DNA of 64,000 bases, taken from assembly GCA_014549065.1 (NCBI GenBank), contig JACDOX010000111.1, positions 444,532 through 508,531 on the forward strand, read 5' to 3'. The stretch comes from Cardinalis cardinalis. Taxonomy: Eukaryota; Chordata; Aves; Passeriformes; Cardinalidae. Positions 61,949 to 64,000 of the stretch are shown piece after piece (positions within the stretch are counted from its first letter, which is position 1; each line of letters begins with the position of its first letter). The notes under the pieces are model-generated. The model was not told the origin of the DNA, did not search any database, and saw only the letters and a list, made by a program, of their open reading frames with translations. Made by a program: the position numbers and the translations under genes.

Positions 61949-62001
61949 ATAAAATAGTATAAGTCATAAAGATATAGTATTTNTATAAAATAGTGTAAGT
62001 C
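61949..62001. repeat. 17-bp imperfect direct repeat
   Basis: ATAAAATAGTATAAGTC at 61949 recurs as ATAAAATAGTGTAAGTC at 61985 with one transition, in very AT-rich sequence just upstream of the GPR34 coding exon. Probably slippage. Confidence 0.8.
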
Positions 62002-63559
62002 TAGGTAATCTGCAGGCAAGAAAGGACAGGTAGTGCGGAGTACTCACAGATAAATATTTCTGTAATTACAGTGTTATTACTGTTGTGTGTTGTTTTAAAA
62101 GTCAACTATTACATTTTCGTGCAAACTTAAGAATTTTCTTTCTCTATAAGAGTAAATAAGTTTTTTAAGTTCGCTTCTTAGGACCAGGATTTCTAGCACA
62201 GAAAAAAATTTATCTAAGGNGCAGGGACAGGTAAGCATGGCTGAGTGTTCTCAGTGTTGACACAAAGTACATAGGAGTATATTAAAGGATGTCTAAATTA
62301 ATNGGTGTTAATTTTAAATAATTCACATCTCTCACATGCAACTCACTGGTTCTCAATTAAAAAAGCATTCATCAATTAATAATATTTATTTGGCTTTGTA
62401 CTGTGTTATAAGTAAACCTGTGAGACAGTATTATTGCAGTAGCTTGTCTTTAATAATCTGTACCTTCACATAAATGTANGTGGTTTTTTCCTTTTCTTGA
62501 CTATTCACAAATCAGTATTAGACAAACAAACTACTATTAGCTGGAANGATGCAATAACAGGTTGTTTTCAAACCTTTCTTGTTTTCGTGTTTTTCTTTGC
62601 TTTCATTGAATAGTTTTTAATTTCACTAAGCTTATTCCTGACCAGGAAGGTGCAATGCGAAAGATAAAAATCAGCCTTGACCAACAAAGGAAAACCAGAA
62701 GTGTGTGGTTTGGAGAGCAGTCACATGAAGGCGTTTAGAGAGATGTTTATCACTGATAAGTAATGACAAAACTTTAGCCTTCAACTTGTTTGTCATAGCA
62801 ACAAGAAATGCCATACAAAAGTTTATTTATAATATTTTAGTATTACATAGGAAAGAGGTTTTTTCCTATAATCTCAGAAATTTTCAGAAGTGGTTTTAGC
62901 ACTCTGCACTTAGTTTTCTGGCAACTGTTACAGAAAAAAAACCAAAAAACCACTGCTGTATATGTAATCTTAAAATAAATTTTATGCTAGCTCTGTGTCT
63001 AAACCATGCAATTTGCATGCTAGGTCTTAAAAAATACAAATTTACATTTAATTCTGTGATGCAGCCACAACAGTGAAAATGGCAACACTTTGGGCAAAAT
63101 TCTAAGAAGACCTAATGTACTTACAGAATCTGAATTCTTGAGAAGAGAGTCTAAAATATTTTAACATCCTGTGTTGTCTGACCCTACAATTGCATTAAAC
63201 TGGTATGGTACATTAGCAGTTTCCAATTCAGCTGTTCTCATACTTGCCACATGATATTGTCGGGGCAAGTAATTTCAAGAGATTGATTTCAAACTGCAAT
63301 GTTTTCAGATATATCTTGAAACCCATCTACTGCAATGACTTCATGTTTAAGTTGCTTTTCTATGAAANTGTTTGATATGGGGACTTGTATAAGGAAGTTT
63401 AGATCAATGAGAGAGAAACTTGGATTACGCAAATGGATTGGGAACAAAACTTTTCACTCTCCTAAGTTGTGTCACCTCTAAGCAAGTAGACATGCTTAAA
63501 TCTAGATATNAAGACAATTACAAGAGAACTATAGCTGAAGTATAAAAGAATGAACTTAC

Positions 63560-63760
63560 CATTTATGTGCTAAGAAGTTCTGCTGGTTCTCAAAAGCGCT
63601 GGTGAAGATGGGGAGGAGAAACGTGCAGGTCCTTTTATTAGAAAGCTGCAGCAGCAGCTTCTCTCTGAAAGTGGCGAGCTCCAGCTGACTCGTACAATTG
63701 GCAACAGGGGGAAGTTTAATCTGGTGTTGCAACTGGTTTGCTTTGTTTTTTAAAGGCATT
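63560..63760 (-). other. GPR34: Candidate GPR34 leader exon and promoter-proximal region
   Basis: On the minus strand a near-perfect donor (ATAAATG followed by GTAAGTTC) begins at 63559, 1.8 kb upstream of the GPR34 acceptor at 61780. The upstream 200 bp is distinctly richer in G+C and CpG than its surroundings (for example GCGCT, ACGTG, GGCGAGC, CTCGTA on +), as often seen around a first exon. The 5' edge, and so the promoter, cannot be placed by eye. A 67-codon frame (63556-63759) runs through it, but it would be cut by splicing and shows no similarity I recognise. Confidence 0.5.
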
Positions 63761-64000
63761 TTTATCTGGCTCTACCCAGTTTATTTGAGCTCTGCTGAGA
63801 GAGGTTCTGTAATCAATTTTTCTCAGTTTTGCTCTGATTTGGAGATTGGAAGTNTTTTTCTCAGAGGTTTTGTTTCTGGTGAGCCGTGCCAGTGGTTTTT
63901 TGGGTGATGANGATGTTGGTACTATCTGTCATCGCTTTAATACTTCGTGGAAGTAGTGTCACTTTGTTCCAGTAGAGGGTAAAGATAAGTTCAGCACCAC

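Noticed and set aside
63541..63548. TATAAAAG as the GPR34 TATA box
   Set aside because: It is on the + strand and downstream of the candidate leader-exon donor, so it is in the wrong place and orientation.
63556..63759. 67-codon minus-strand frame upstream of GPR34 as a separate gene
   Set aside because: It overlaps the inferred leader exon, its stop lies in the donor GTAAGT, and no family similarity was recognised. Treated as leader sequence.

Overview
This window is vertebrate nuclear DNA, almost certainly from a bird and probably a passerine. It is AT-rich, intron-dominated and has very few long open reading frames. It carries CR1-type LINE 3' ends, an ERVL-type LTR of the avian kind, and a solo LTR resembling ones I associate with songbirds. 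The species call is inference from repeat types and protein similarity; no database search was possible. Isolated single Ns are scattered throughout at roughly one per few hundred bases.

The backbone is the 5' part of CASK (calcium/calmodulin-dependent serine protein kinase, a MAGUK scaffold) on the + strand. Four consecutive coding exons are readable: exon 2 (8842-8954), exon 3 (39080-39185), exon 4 (45731-45808) and exon 5 (47115-47187). Their reading frames join without a break and encode about residues 20-143 of the CaM-kinase-like domain, from the glycine-rich loop to the HRD loop. Exon 1 lies upstream of the window and exon 6 onward lies beyond it. Visible introns are intron 1 (partial), intron 2 (30.1 kb), intron 3 (6.5 kb), intron 4 (1.3 kb) and intron 5 (at least 16.8 kb).

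Inside intron 5, on the opposite strand, sit two P2Y12-like receptor genes, GPR34 (60612-61757) and GPR82 (52565-53605). Each has an uninterrupted coding exon, and each is preceded on the minus strand by a good splice acceptor. This implies upstream noncoding leader exons, and candidates for both are described. The same nested antisense arrangement is known in mammals. GPR34 keeps all core class A receptor motifs. GPR82 is intact but has lost the DRY-motif arginine (SQY here).

The rest is intron. I assign nine CR1 fragments (11141, 13941, 16723, 18481, 38600 and 56722 on +; 6111, 41931 and 46380 on -). I also see one 383-bp solo LTR with a perfect 6-bp target-site duplication (18009-18403), one degraded and probably composite ERVL-type LTR (56962-57738), a few microsatellites, short tandem duplications and hairpins. 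I found no RNA genes, CRISPR, operons or prokaryote-like systems, and no clear evidence of an undescribed multi-gene system. The most interesting points are the GPR82 motif change, the inferred leader exons of the two receptors, and a 42-bp near-identical duplication 1.7 kb apart between the two genes.
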